From assembly GCA_944381495.1 (NCBI GenBank), contig CALWLJ010000002.1:62001-126000 (forward strand): a DNA stretch of 64,000 nt, written 5' to 3'. How positions within the stretch are numbered: position 1 is the stretch's first letter; each line of letters starts with the position of its first letter. The DNA comes from an uncultured Mediterraneibacter sp. GTDB taxonomy: Bacteria > Bacillota > Clostridia > Lachnospirales > Lachnospiraceae. The position numbers and the translations under genes were made by a program. This document shows, in pieces, positions 52,091 through 60,134 of the stretch. The notes beneath the pieces were generated by a model that saw nothing but the letters and a program-made list of their open reading frames with translations, did not search any database and was not told the origin of the DNA.

Positions 52091-53290
52091 TTACTCTGTC
52101 ACAAGAGCCAGAGTCTCACGTGCGATTGCCAGCTCTTCATTTGTAGGAATAACAAATACGCGAACTTTTGATCCCGGCTTAGTAATCTCTGCCTGAGTAC
52201 CTCTCAGACCGTCATTTGTCTCTTTATCAAAATCAACGCCGAGATATCCGAGATATCCGCATACCTGCTCTCTTACATAATCGTCATTTTCACCGATTCC
52301 AGCAGTAAATACAATATCATCAACGCCATTCATAGCTGCCGCGTAAGAGCCGATATATTTTGCAACTCTATATGAAAATACATCCAGGGCAATCTTAGCC
52401 TTTTTATTTCCGGCATTCATCCCGTCTGTCAGATCACGGAAATCGCTGGAAAGTCCGCCGGAGAGTCCGAATACACCTGATTTTTTATTCAGAACATTCA
52501 TAACGCCTTCAATGTCAAGGTTTTCTTTTCCTGCAATATACTCCATGATAGCCGGATCAATATCCCCGGAGCGTGTTCCCATCACAAGACCTTCCAGAGG
52601 AGTAAGTCCCATGGATGTGTCGACAGATTTTCCATTCATAACCGCGCTGACACTGGATCCGTTTCCAAGATGACATACAATCGTTTTAACCTGGTCATAA
52701 GGTTTCCCCATTGCCTCAGCCGCTTTTTTCGATACATAACTGTGGCTTGTTCCATGGAAACCGTAACGTCTTACTTTATATTTTTCATAATATTCATAGG
52801 GAAGTCCATACATATATGCCTTTTCCGGCATCGTCTGATGAAATGCTGTATCAAACACAGCTACCATGGGAGTTCCCGGCATCAGTTTCTCACATGCATC
52901 GATTCCGATCAGGTTGGCGGGATTGTGAAGCGGAGCCAGTTCATTACACTCTTCGATTGCTTTCTTAACTTTCTCTGTGATCACAACGGAAGATGCAAAC
53001 TTTTCTCCGCCGTGTACCACACGATGTCCTACAGCTCCAATCTCATCCAGGCTCTTTACAACACCTGTTTCCGGATTCGTCAACGCGTCAATGACAAACT
53101 GAATCGCCTCTGTATGAGTAGGCATTGCTTTGTCCGACTTTTCCTTTTCACCGCCTGCCGGCTGATAGGTAAGCCTTCCGTCAATTCCGATTCTCTCGCA
53201 GAGTCCTTTTGCCAGCACTTCCTCAGATGCCGCATTGATGAGCTGGAACTTCAGCGAAGAACTTCCACAGTTGATTACTAAAACATTCAT
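52091..53290 (-). CDS. ackA: Acetate kinase
   Basis: The 399-residue protein starts MNVLVINCGSSSLKFQLINA, the ASKHA phosphate-loop opening. It also has VVHGGEKF, GFHGTSHSYV and HLGNGSSVSAV. It converts acetyl phosphate and ADP to acetate and ATP, the energy-yielding end of acetogenic fermentation. pta lies 75 nt upstream, and a short GCGGGAA/TTCCCGC hairpin (53329-53351) lies in that gap. The pair forms an operon from the TTGTAT/TATAAT promoter. Confidence 0.98.
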   Translation of the reverse strand: MNVLVINCGSSSLKFQLINAASEEVLAKGLCERIGIDGRLTYQPAGGEKEKSDKAMPTHTEAIQFVIDALTNPETGVVKSLDEIGAVGHRVVHGGEKFASSVVITEKVKKAIEECNELAPLHNPANLIGIDACEKLMPGTPMVAVFDTAFHQTMPEKAYMYGLPYEYYEKYKVRRYGFHGTSHSYVSKKAAEAMGKPYDQVKTIVCHLGNGSSVSAVMNGKSVDTSMGLTPLEGLVMGTRSGDIDPAIMEYIAGKENLDIEGVMNVLNKKSGVFGLSGGLSSDFRDLTDGMNAGNKKAKIALDVFSYRVAKYIGSYAAAMNGVDDIVFTAGIGENDDYVREQVCGYLGYLGVDFDKETNDGLRGTQAEITKPGSKVRVFVIPTNEELAIARETLALVTE

Positions 53291-53328
53291 CTTGATTTCC
53301 TCCCAAAATATTATTTTTTATAAATCAA

Positions 53329-53351
53329 GCGGGAAAGAAATTCCTTCCCGC
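53329..53351 (-). other. Intra-operon hairpin between pta and ackA
   Basis: GCGGGAA (53329-53335) pairs with TTCCCGC (53345-53351). It has no strong T run and may tune the pta/ackA ratio or protect RNA ends. Confidence 0.5.
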
Positions 53352-53365
53352 ATGTATTTCAATTC

Positions 53366-54361
53366 TTACATTGCCTGTGACTGAACAGCTGTGATTGCAA
53401 CTACACCTACAATATCCTCTGCGCTGCATCCGCGGGACAAGTCGTTAACCGGAGCTGCGATTCCCTGTGTCAGCGGTCCGTAAGCCTCTGCCTTTCCAAG
53501 TCTCTGAACGAGCTTGTAACCGATATTTCCCGCATCCAGATCCGGGAAGATCAATACGTTGGCATGTCCGGCAACTGTGCTGCCCGGCGCCTTGGAAGCT
53601 CCAACCTCCGGTACGATTGCCGCATCCAGCTGAAGCTCACCGTCCAGCTTCAGGTCCGGAGCGAGCTCATGCGCGATTCTTGTCGCCTCAACCACTTTGT
53701 CAACATCCGGGTGTTTTGCACTGCCCTTTGTAGAATGAGAAAGCATAGCGACGATCGGCTCTTTTCCAGTCAGAGTGCGGAAAGATTCCGCGGAGGAAAT
53801 AGCAATATTGGCAAGTTTCTCCGGATCCGGATTCTGCTCCAGTCCAGCATCACCGAAGATGAATGTACCGTTCGCCCCCATATCGCAATCCGGAACTACC
53901 ATCAGGAAGAACGCAGATACCAGCTTTGTGCCCGGTTTTGTCTTCAGGATCTGAAGGCACGGACGCAGCGTATCAGCCGTTGAATGGCAGGCTCCGGAAA
54001 CCATTCCGTCTGCATCGCCCATCTTAACCATCATAACACCGTAATACAGGTAGTTATTCAGAAGCAGCTCTCTTGCCTTTTCCTCAGTCATACCCTTTTT
54101 CTCTCTGAGCTCGACCAGCTTCGCTATGTAGCTCTCTGTCTTGTCACTTTTTGCAGGATCCACGATCGCAGCGCCTGTGATATCATAAGACCCTTTATTC
54201 TTTGCAACTTCCTCTTCGCTTCCGATAAGGATAAGATCAGCAATTCCTTCTTTCAGAACTGTCTCTGCAGCCTTATATGTTCTTTCGTCCTCTGTCTCCG
54301 GCAGAACGATGGTTTTCTTATCTGCTTTCGCTCTTGCCTTGATTTCATCAATAAATCCCAT
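53366..54361 (-). CDS. pta: Phosphate acetyltransferase
   Basis: The 331-residue protein from the ATG at 54361 (MGFIDEIKARAKADKKTIVL) has the short Pta length without N-terminal DRTGG domains. Catalytic-region segments are MVSGACHSTADTLRPCLQIL and GATVAGHANVLIFPDLDAGN-like PGSTVAGHANVLIF. A GTG five codons earlier is a possible alternative start. It interconverts acetyl-CoA and acetyl phosphate and works with AckA. Clostridial acetate formation depends on this pair. Confidence 0.97.
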   Translation of the reverse strand: MGFIDEIKARAKADKKTIVLPETEDERTYKAAETVLKEGIADLILIGSEEEVAKNKGSYDITGAAIVDPAKSDKTESYIAKLVELREKKGMTEEKARELLLNNYLYYGVMMVKMGDADGMVSGACHSTADTLRPCLQILKTKPGTKLVSAFFLMVVPDCDMGANGTFIFGDAGLEQNPDPEKLANIAISSAESFRTLTGKEPIVAMLSHSTKGSAKHPDVDKVVEATRIAHELAPDLKLDGELQLDAAIVPEVGASKAPGSTVAGHANVLIFPDLDAGNIGYKLVQRLGKAEAYGPLTQGIAAPVNDLSRGCSAEDIVGVVAITAVQSQAM

Positions 54362-54401
54362 GGTTTCATAATCCACCTTTCATTTTTATCACTCTTGCTT
54401 T

Positions 54402-54430
54402 ATTATAACTCAAAGGTTTTTTGTATACAA
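54402..54430 (-). promoter_or_regulatory. Promoter for pta-ackA
   Basis: The minus strand has TTGTAT (54425-54430), a 17-nt spacer and TATAAT (54402-54407), about 40 nt upstream of pta. Confidence 0.75.
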
Positions 54431-54547
54431 GTAGATATTATGTGCATTTTTCAGTACAATCAGGCAGATTGCTCCTCTCCATTTATAGCTTTGTCACAAA
54501 TATAACAATGTTTCCTTTTTCTTACATTTCCTTATTACAGACATCCA

Positions 54548-54556
54548 TGGTATAAT
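54548..54556 (+). promoter_or_regulatory. Extended -10 promoter for tmcAL
   Basis: The plus strand reads TGGTATAAT. A short TGCGC/GCGCA hairpin follows in the leader (about 54573-54590). The leader is about 75 nt. The remainder of the 54431-54547 gap shows no feature I can support. Confidence 0.6.
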
Positions 54557-54638
54557 GATGACGTTATGCGCTTCCTTCTTCTGCGCACATGGTAAAACAA
54601 GATAAATACATGAGTAAACTATTCATAAGGAGAATTTC

Positions 54639-55925
54639 ATGAAAATTGCAGGATTGATCACAGAATACAATCCGTTTCACAACGGACATCTCTATCATAT
54701 AAATGAAACCAGACGGGTTACAGGGGCTGACGCTGTCATTGTCGTTATGAGCGGAGATTATATCCAGAGAGGCGTCCCTGCCATCATGCCAAAGCGTCTT
54801 CGCGCGGAAATGGCACTGAAATGCGGTGTCTCCGCTGTATTTGAACTGCCGGTCTGCTATGCCACAGGAAGCGCAGAATATTTTGCTCTCGGCGCAGTGT
54901 CACTGCTGGACCGCCTGGGTGTCGTAGATTCCATCTGCTTCGGAAGTGAGTGCGGCGATCTCTCCTCTCTTCAGAAACTGGCTGATATCCTGTACGAAGA
55001 GCCCGGCAGCTACAGAGATTTTCTGAAAGAGCATCTGAAAAACGGCGTTTCCTTTCCGGCAGCCAGACAAAAAGCGGTGGCCCATTATACAGGGCGGGAC
55101 CGACTCTCCTCCCTGCTCAATGATCCAAACAATATCCTGGCCATCGAATACCTGAAGGCACTGCGCAGGCTGAACAGTTCCATAAAACCATATACCATCC
55201 GCAGGCAGGGGGCGGGATACCATGATTCAACTCTAAATCCGGAATACAGTTCTGCTTCCGCCATCCGTTCCCTGCTGGCTCATTCCGGCTCGTCACTTCG
55301 GACCGACCATACCGGAGGGACATTTGAGGATCATTCCTTTTCCGGAATACTGGCCACGCTGGAAGACCAGGTGCCAACCTGCTGTCTGGAGCTCCTTAAG
55401 GATTACCACAGAGTTCTTTACCCTGTCTACTCAAACGATTTTTCTCTTATATTGAAATATAAACTAATGAATAAATATCCGAAAAATCTGGTACGTTATC
55501 AGGATGTATCGGAGGAACTGGCAAACCGGATCTGCAGCCGTCTGGATCATTTTTTTAATTATCAGCAGTTCTGTGAACTGTTAAAAACCCGCGACATCAC
55601 ACAGACCCGGATCAACCGCGCATTGCTTCATATAATGTTAGGCATTAAAAAAGAACATGTACAGGAATACATTGAAAACGGATATCATTTCTACGCCCGT
55701 CTTCTTGGGATCCGGAAAGACAGCGAAAAACTTCTGTCACTGATCTCTGCAAAAAGCAGTCTTCCTCTGCTGGTACGACTTTCTGAAAGCAGCGACCTGA
55801 CCGGTCCCGGAGCGAATATGCTCCGCAATGACCTTCTGGCATCCAATCTTTTCATGTCTGTCGTTACAAACAAATTCAAAACCGCATTCCGAAACGAATA
55901 CAGGCAGGGTCTGCTGAAAATCTAA
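54639..55925 (+). CDS. tmcAL: tRNA(Met) cytidine acetate ligase (TmcAL)
   Basis: The 428-residue protein starts MKIAGLITEYNPFHNGHLYH, with the HxGH nucleotidyltransferase motif HNGH. GDYIQRGVPAIMPKRLRAEM and SICFGSECGDL follow. TmcAL activates acetate with ATP and installs N4-acetylcytidine at the wobble base of elongator tRNA-Met. The C-terminal half is helical and less conserved. AAGGAG precedes the ATG. Use of free acetate fits a neighbour pair pta-ackA, although adjacency may be coincidental. Confidence 0.93.
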   Translation: MKIAGLITEYNPFHNGHLYHINETRRVTGADAVIVVMSGDYIQRGVPAIMPKRLRAEMALKCGVSAVFELPVCYATGSAEYFALGAVSLLDRLGVVDSICFGSECGDLSSLQKLADILYEEPGSYRDFLKEHLKNGVSFPAARQKAVAHYTGRDRLSSLLNDPNNILAIEYLKALRRLNSSIKPYTIRRQGAGYHDSTLNPEYSSASAIRSLLAHSGSSLRTDHTGGTFEDHSFSGILATLEDQVPTCCLELLKDYHRVLYPVYSNDFSLILKYKLMNKYPKNLVRYQDVSEELANRICSRLDHFFNYQQFCELLKTRDITQTRINRALLHIMLGIKKEHVQEYIENGYHFYARLLGIRKDSEKLLSLISAKSSLPLLVRLSESSDLTGPGANMLRNDLLASNLFMSVVTNKFKTAFRNEYRQGLLKI

Positions 55926-55926
55926 G

Positions 55927-55965
55927 AAGGGATCCGCACATTTAATGTAACTGTGCGGATCCCTT
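55927..55965. terminator. Hairpin after tmcAL
   Basis: AAGGGATCCGCACA (55927-55940) pairs perfectly with TGTGCGGATCCCTT (55952-55965). No T run follows on either strand, so it may mainly protect RNA ends. Confidence 0.65.
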
Positions 55966-56019
55966 CCAGGGCTCTTCTAATAGAATGGTCCATCTATTAA
56001 AATCTCAGACTGCATCTGC

Positions 56020-56880
56020 TCATCTGACTTTTTTCATGCAGGTAACCGCCATGGCTCCGGGACCGATATGGCAGGCAACGCTTAAAGACAGCGGTCCTTC
56101 CACAATATGATAGCCCGGAAAACGGTCCATGATTTCCTGCTTCCACTCCTGAGCCGCTTCCGGGCTGCAAGTATAAGCCATACCAAGCACCATATCATCC
56201 TTTACATCAGCAAAACGTTCATTCAGGTCCTTTTCAATAGCGTCAAGCATCTTTTTCTTCGCCGCTTTCCAGCCTCTCACCTTGGCAAAAGCATCCAGCT
56301 TTTCCCCCTGAATCTGAAGCACCGGCTTTAAATTCAAAACAGTACCGACTGCTGCCGCGGCAGGAGTGATCCTCCCGCCTTTTTTCAGATATTTCAGAGT
56401 GTCTACGGTAATATATATACTCGCCTGCATCTTCTCACGCTCCAGGACCTCGCGGATCTCAGCCGCTGACAGGCCCCGGTCTCTCAATGTCATGGCATCG
56501 TACACCGACTGCTCCTGAGTCACGGAAATCCTCTGGTTATTCACTACCTGCACTCTTCCGTTATATTCTTCTGCGATGGAGACTGCTGTAGAACAAGTGC
56601 TGCTCAGACCGCTTGACATCGGAATACAAACAAGCTCATCATAATCATTCAGCACCTTTTCCCACAGTTCCATCACATCCGCCGGCGATGGCTGTGATGT
56701 AGAAATGTCAGAGTCAGCTCCCAGCTTTTCATAAAATTGTTCCTGGGTCAGATTAATATCTTCCAGATACATTTTTCCATCGATGAAAAACGGCATCGGG
56801 AGCACATAAATCCCCAGTTCTTTTCCCTTTTTCTGCGTAATCCCGCTATTGCTGTCTGTTACAATCGCAATTTTTCTCAT
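56020..56880 (-). CDS. DegV family fatty-acid-binding protein
   Basis: The 286-residue protein starts MRKIAIVTDSNSGITQKKGK; AGGAG precedes the ATG at 56880. Typical DegV/FakB segments are DISTSQPSPADVMELWE, PMSSGLSSTCSTAV and TLKYLKKGGRIT. FakB proteins bind a fatty acid for phosphorylation by FakA; no fakA lies here, so that role is inferred from the family. The longer frame to 56994 lacks a start site. A 12-nt gap separates its extension from the PFL gene. Confidence 0.92.
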   Translation of the reverse strand: MRKIAIVTDSNSGITQKKGKELGIYVLPMPFFIDGKMYLEDINLTQEQFYEKLGADSDISTSQPSPADVMELWEKVLNDYDELVCIPMSSGLSSTCSTAVSIAEEYNGRVQVVNNQRISVTQEQSVYDAMTLRDRGLSAAEIREVLEREKMQASIYITVDTLKYLKKGGRITPAAAAVGTVLNLKPVLQIQGEKLDAFAKVRGWKAAKKKMLDAIEKDLNERFADVKDDMVLGMAYTCSPEAAQEWKQEIMDRFPGYHIVEGPLSLSVACHIGPGAMAVTCMKKVR

Positions 56881-57006
56881 TTTTCTCTCCTGCTTCTCAT
56901 AGCATCTTTTTTGATCCGTCTCTCCCGAATTTCCGTTCTGTTTTAACTTTCTTTTCCTTCTATAGTTTCCCTTATCTTGTGTTCTCTCATTCATAACCGG
57001 CAGCTG

Positions 57007-58371
57007 TTAATTCTTAAAGCTGTGAATCGGCGCAGGTATTCTTCCTTTTCTGCTGATAAATGCATCGCATCCAAATTCATTAACAGGCATAATCGGCGCA
57101 TATCCCAGCAGTCCGCCAAACTCTGCCATATCTCCCACATCTTTTCCGATCACAGGTATAAGACGGACCGCCGTAGTTTTCTGATTCACCATTCCGATTG
57201 CCATCTCATCGGCTATAATGCCGGAAATTGTACTTGCAGATGTCTTTCCCGGTATAGCGATCATATCCAGTCCGACAGAGCATACGCAGGTCATGGCCTC
57301 CAGCTTCTCGAGGGTCAAAGATCCAGCGTGTACCGCATCGATCATTCCCTGATCTTCACTGACCGGAATAAATGCTCCACTCAAACCTCCAACATAGGAA
57401 GATGCCATCACGCCGCCCTTTTTCACCTGATCGTTCAGCATGGCAAGCGCCGCCGTCGTTCCCGGGGCCCCCACTCTCTCCAGGCCGATCTCTTCCAGGA
57501 TTTCCGCCACACTGTCTCCAACTGCGGGAGTGGGCGCAAGGGAAAGATCCACGATACCGAACGGAATTCCCATCCGTGCAGACGCCTCGCCGGCCACAAG
57601 CTGACCCACACGGGTTACTTTAAACGCCGTCTTCTTGATCGTCTCACAGAGCTCCTCAAATCCTTTTCCTCTTACCTTTTCCAGCGCCTTCTTCACTACA
57701 CCCGGGCCGCTGACGCCCACATTGATCACGGCATCGGCCTCGGTCACACCCAGAAAAGCGCCTGCCATAAAGGGATTATCGTCCGGAGCGTTACAGAAAA
57801 TGACCAGCTTTGCACAGCCGAGAGAATCTCTCTCCTTCGTTGCCTCTGCTGTCTCCTTCACAATCTCTCCGCAGAGACGTACAGCATCCATATTAATTCC
57901 CGTCTTCGTAGATCCTACATTTACGGAGCTGCAGATCCGCTCTGTCTCGGCAAGCGCCTGGGGGATCGACCGAATCAGATTCTCGTCACTGGCAGTCATT
58001 CCCTTTGACACAAGAGCAGAATACCCGCCAATAAAGTTAACCCCTACCTGGAGTGCAGCCCGGTCCAGAGTTCTGGCAATCGAGACAAAATCCTCCGGTG
58101 TCTTGCAGGCAGCTGCCCCGATCAGGGAAATGGGAGTGATGGAGATCCTCTTATTAACGATCGGAATTCCAAACTCCTTTTCAATATCCTGCCCTGTTGA
58201 CACCAGATCCTTTGCCACAGTAGTGATCTTCTCATAAATTTTACGATTCAGTTCATCCAGGTCAGAGTCAATGCAGTCAAGCAGGCTGATTCCCAGCGTA
58301 ATGGTTCTCACATCCAGATTCTCGTGCTCGATCATTTTGTTTGTCTCTGACACTTCATACATATTTATCAT
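57007..58371 (-). CDS. PFL family protein (DUF711/UPF0210)
   Basis: The 454-residue protein starts [24 protein letters not shown] lies about 9 nt upstream. It has the family core with [48 protein letters not shown] and a C-terminal [12 protein letters not shown]. The family is structurally related to glycyl-radical pyruvate-formate-lyase-like folds but no glycyl-radical motif is seen, and the reaction is unknown. It almost always follows a small ACT protein, as here (27 nt). Confidence 0.93.
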   Translation of the reverse strand: MINMYEVSETNKMIEHENLDVRTITLGISLLDCIDSDLDELNRKIYEKITTVAKDLVSTGQDIEKEFGIPIVNKRISITPISLIGAAACKTPEDFVSIARTLDRAALQVGVNFIGGYSALVSKGMTASDENLIRSIPQALAETERICSSVNVGSTKTGINMDAVRLCGEIVKETAEATKERDSLGCAKLVIFCNAPDDNPFMAGAFLGVTEADAVINVGVSGPGVVKKALEKVRGKGFEELCETIKKTAFKVTRVGQLVAGEASARMGIPFGIVDLSLAPTPAVGDSVAEILEEIGLERVGAPGTTAALAMLNDQVKKGGVMASSYVGGLSGAFIPVSEDQGMIDAVHAGSLTLEKLEAMTCVCSVGLDMIAIPGKTSASTISGIIADEMAIGMVNQKTTAVRLIPVIGKDVGDMAEFGGLLGYAPIMPVNEFGCDAFISRKGRIPAPIHSFKN

Positions 58372-58397
58372 GGTCTATATCCTCACCTTCATCCATC

Positions 58398-58670
58398 CTA
58401 CAGTCTGTGCATTTTCTCAAATATCTCTTCCCTCTGGCAGCGGATGTTAACACCGATTTCCTTGCCCAGTTCATCCATTTCATCACATACATCCGTAAAA
58501 TCCTTTTTCAGATGAGTAACGTCAACGATCATCATCATATTAAAATATCCCTGTACAATCGTCTGAGAAATATCAAGTATATTGATTTCATTCTCCGCCA
58601 GGTATGTACACACCTTTGCTATGATTCCTACCGTATCCTTTCCAAGAACCGTTACAATACATTTTTTCAT
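58398..58670 (-). CDS. ACT domain protein (UPF0237)
   Basis: The 90-residue protein is a single ACT domain: MKKCIVTVLGKDTVGIIAKV, then LAENEINILDISQTIVQGYF. ACT domains bind small ligands, often amino acids. The stand-alone version next to the PFL-family gene is widely conserved and is presumed to sense a ligand for that partner. It starts 27 nt upstream of the PFL gene on the same strand. Confidence 0.95.
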   Translation of the reverse strand: MKKCIVTVLGKDTVGIIAKVCTYLAENEINILDISQTIVQGYFNMMMIVDVTHLKKDFTDVCDEMDELGKEIGVNIRCQREEIFEKMHRL

Positions 58671-58718
58671 TTTGTTCTGCCTCCTGCATTTTCTTTTCTA
58701 TATTTTGCATGTTTCTGT

Positions 58719-59516
58719 CTAAACAGCTACAGCTTCTGAAACACTATCCCGTTTCGCCACGAACATATGAAGCTCATCACCTTTATAGTCATTATCCGCC
58801 AGAGTCACTTCCAGCTTCACTGTCTCATATGCAAGTCTGGCATAATTATTTTCCTTGCTCAAATGTCCCAGAATGATGTGTTTCAAATTGTCATGTAGTA
58901 TATCACATAACAGCTGTCCTGACAATTCATTGGAAAGATGTCCTTTATCTCCCAGTATTCTCTGCTTCAGGTAGTAGGGGTATGCTCCCACTTCCAGCAT
59001 ATGGATATCGTGGTTGGCCTCAAGAAGTACTGCGTCCAGATTTTTCAGGTGTTCCACTGTATATTCGTCATACTTTCCCAGATCCGTCGCCACCGCCACT
59101 GCTTTTCCGTCATTTTCAAACCGGTATCCTGAAGGTTCGTTCGCATCATGGGAGATGCGGAACGGATCGACCGTAATGTCGCCAAGGATAAATGGCTCAT
59201 CTGTATGGATCGGATGGAGCAGCCCCTCCGGCATTCTGCCAAGTCCGGAATAACTGCGGATTCCGTCAATCGTCCCCGGCGTCGCATAAACAGGTATCTC
59301 ATATTTCCGGCTGAACACTCCCAGGCCCTGGATGTGATCTGAATGTTCGTGGGTGATCAGAATGCCGTCCAGTTCCTCTCCCTTTATATCAAGGCTGTGC
59401 AGCCCTTCTTCGATTCTCTTTTTGCTGATGCCGGTGTCAACCAGCAGATGGGTATTATCGCTGCCCACATAAATACAGTTGCCGCTGCTTCCGCTGGCGA
59501 TACTGCATAATCTCAT
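58719..59516 (-). CDS. walJ: WalJ/YycJ family MBL-fold hydrolase
   Basis: The 265-residue protein starts MRLCSIASGSSGNCIYVGSD, the WalJ signature. The metal motif is THEHSDHIQGLGVF, with EANHDIHML and ILGHLSKEN supplying other ligands. WalJ is a DNA-exonuclease-like metallo-beta-lactamase protein linked to cell-division/replication coordination in Firmicutes. Here it is not beside walRK but overlaps coaE by 4 nt. No other Wal genes are in the window. Confidence 0.88.
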   Translation of the reverse strand: MRLCSIASGSSGNCIYVGSDNTHLLVDTGISKKRIEEGLHSLDIKGEELDGILITHEHSDHIQGLGVFSRKYEIPVYATPGTIDGIRSYSGLGRMPEGLLHPIHTDEPFILGDITVDPFRISHDANEPSGYRFENDGKAVAVATDLGKYDEYTVEHLKNLDAVLLEANHDIHMLEVGAYPYYLKQRILGDKGHLSNELSGQLLCDILHDNLKHIILGHLSKENNYARLAYETVKLEVTLADNDYKGDELHMFVAKRDSVSEAVAV

Positions 59517-60091
59517 AGTAACTCTCCTATCTGTCTCACTGTATTTTCAAATGCGCCGCCGTTATCCACCACAGCGCTGCTTATCTTGCGGAATTCCTCT
59601 TCCGAAGGCTGAGAAGCTATCATACTGTTGATCTTCTCATCTGTATATCCACGAGATCTTTTCAGGCGTTCCCGCCTTACGGGTACCGGGGCATAAATAT
59701 ACCAAATTTCACTGCAGATCTCCGCGCCCACATCCGGCAGGAGCGCGGATTCCACCACATAGATCCCGATCCCTTCTTTTTCCTTTTTTGTTATGTCATC
59801 CCGCACCCACCGGATCACTTCCGGATGAACGATTCCGTTAAGTATATCCAGCTTCTCCTGGCTGGAAAATACCTGCTCAGCCAGAGCTTTCCGGTTCAGT
59901 TCTCCATCTGTTCCAATGATCTCAGGGCCGAAAGCCTTCACAATGCTGTCATAGCATTCCGTGCCCTTTCTCTGGAGCATTTTTGCTGTCTCATCCATCT
60001 GGCAGATCACAGCTCCGCATCCGTCATGGAGATATGTGAGCACTTCACTTTTTCCGGATCCGACGCCACCTGTAATTCCAATTACTTTCAT
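59513..60091 (-). CDS. coaE: Dephospho-CoA kinase
   Basis: The 192-residue protein has the P-loop GITGGVGSGKSEVLTYL at its N-terminus, plus GIVHPEVIRWV and the LID segment RRERLKRSRGYTDEKINSM. It phosphorylates the 3' hydroxyl of dephospho-CoA, the final step of CoA synthesis. It follows polA by 43 nt, the typical polA-coaE arrangement, and overlaps walJ by 4 nt. Length is normal. Confidence 0.97.
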   Translation of the reverse strand: MKVIGITGGVGSGKSEVLTYLHDGCGAVICQMDETAKMLQRKGTECYDSIVKAFGPEIIGTDGELNRKALAEQVFSSQEKLDILNGIVHPEVIRWVRDDITKKEKEGIGIYVVESALLPDVGAEICSEIWYIYAPVPVRRERLKRSRGYTDEKINSMIASQPSEEEFRKISSAVVDNGGAFENTVRQIGELL

Positions 60092-60134
60092 CTGTTGTCC
60101 GCTTCTTTCCAGATCATTTTTTCTTTTTTCAATT

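Noticed and set aside
56977-58008. 343-codon plus-strand open frame
   Set aside because: It is antisense to the well-conserved PFL-family gene.
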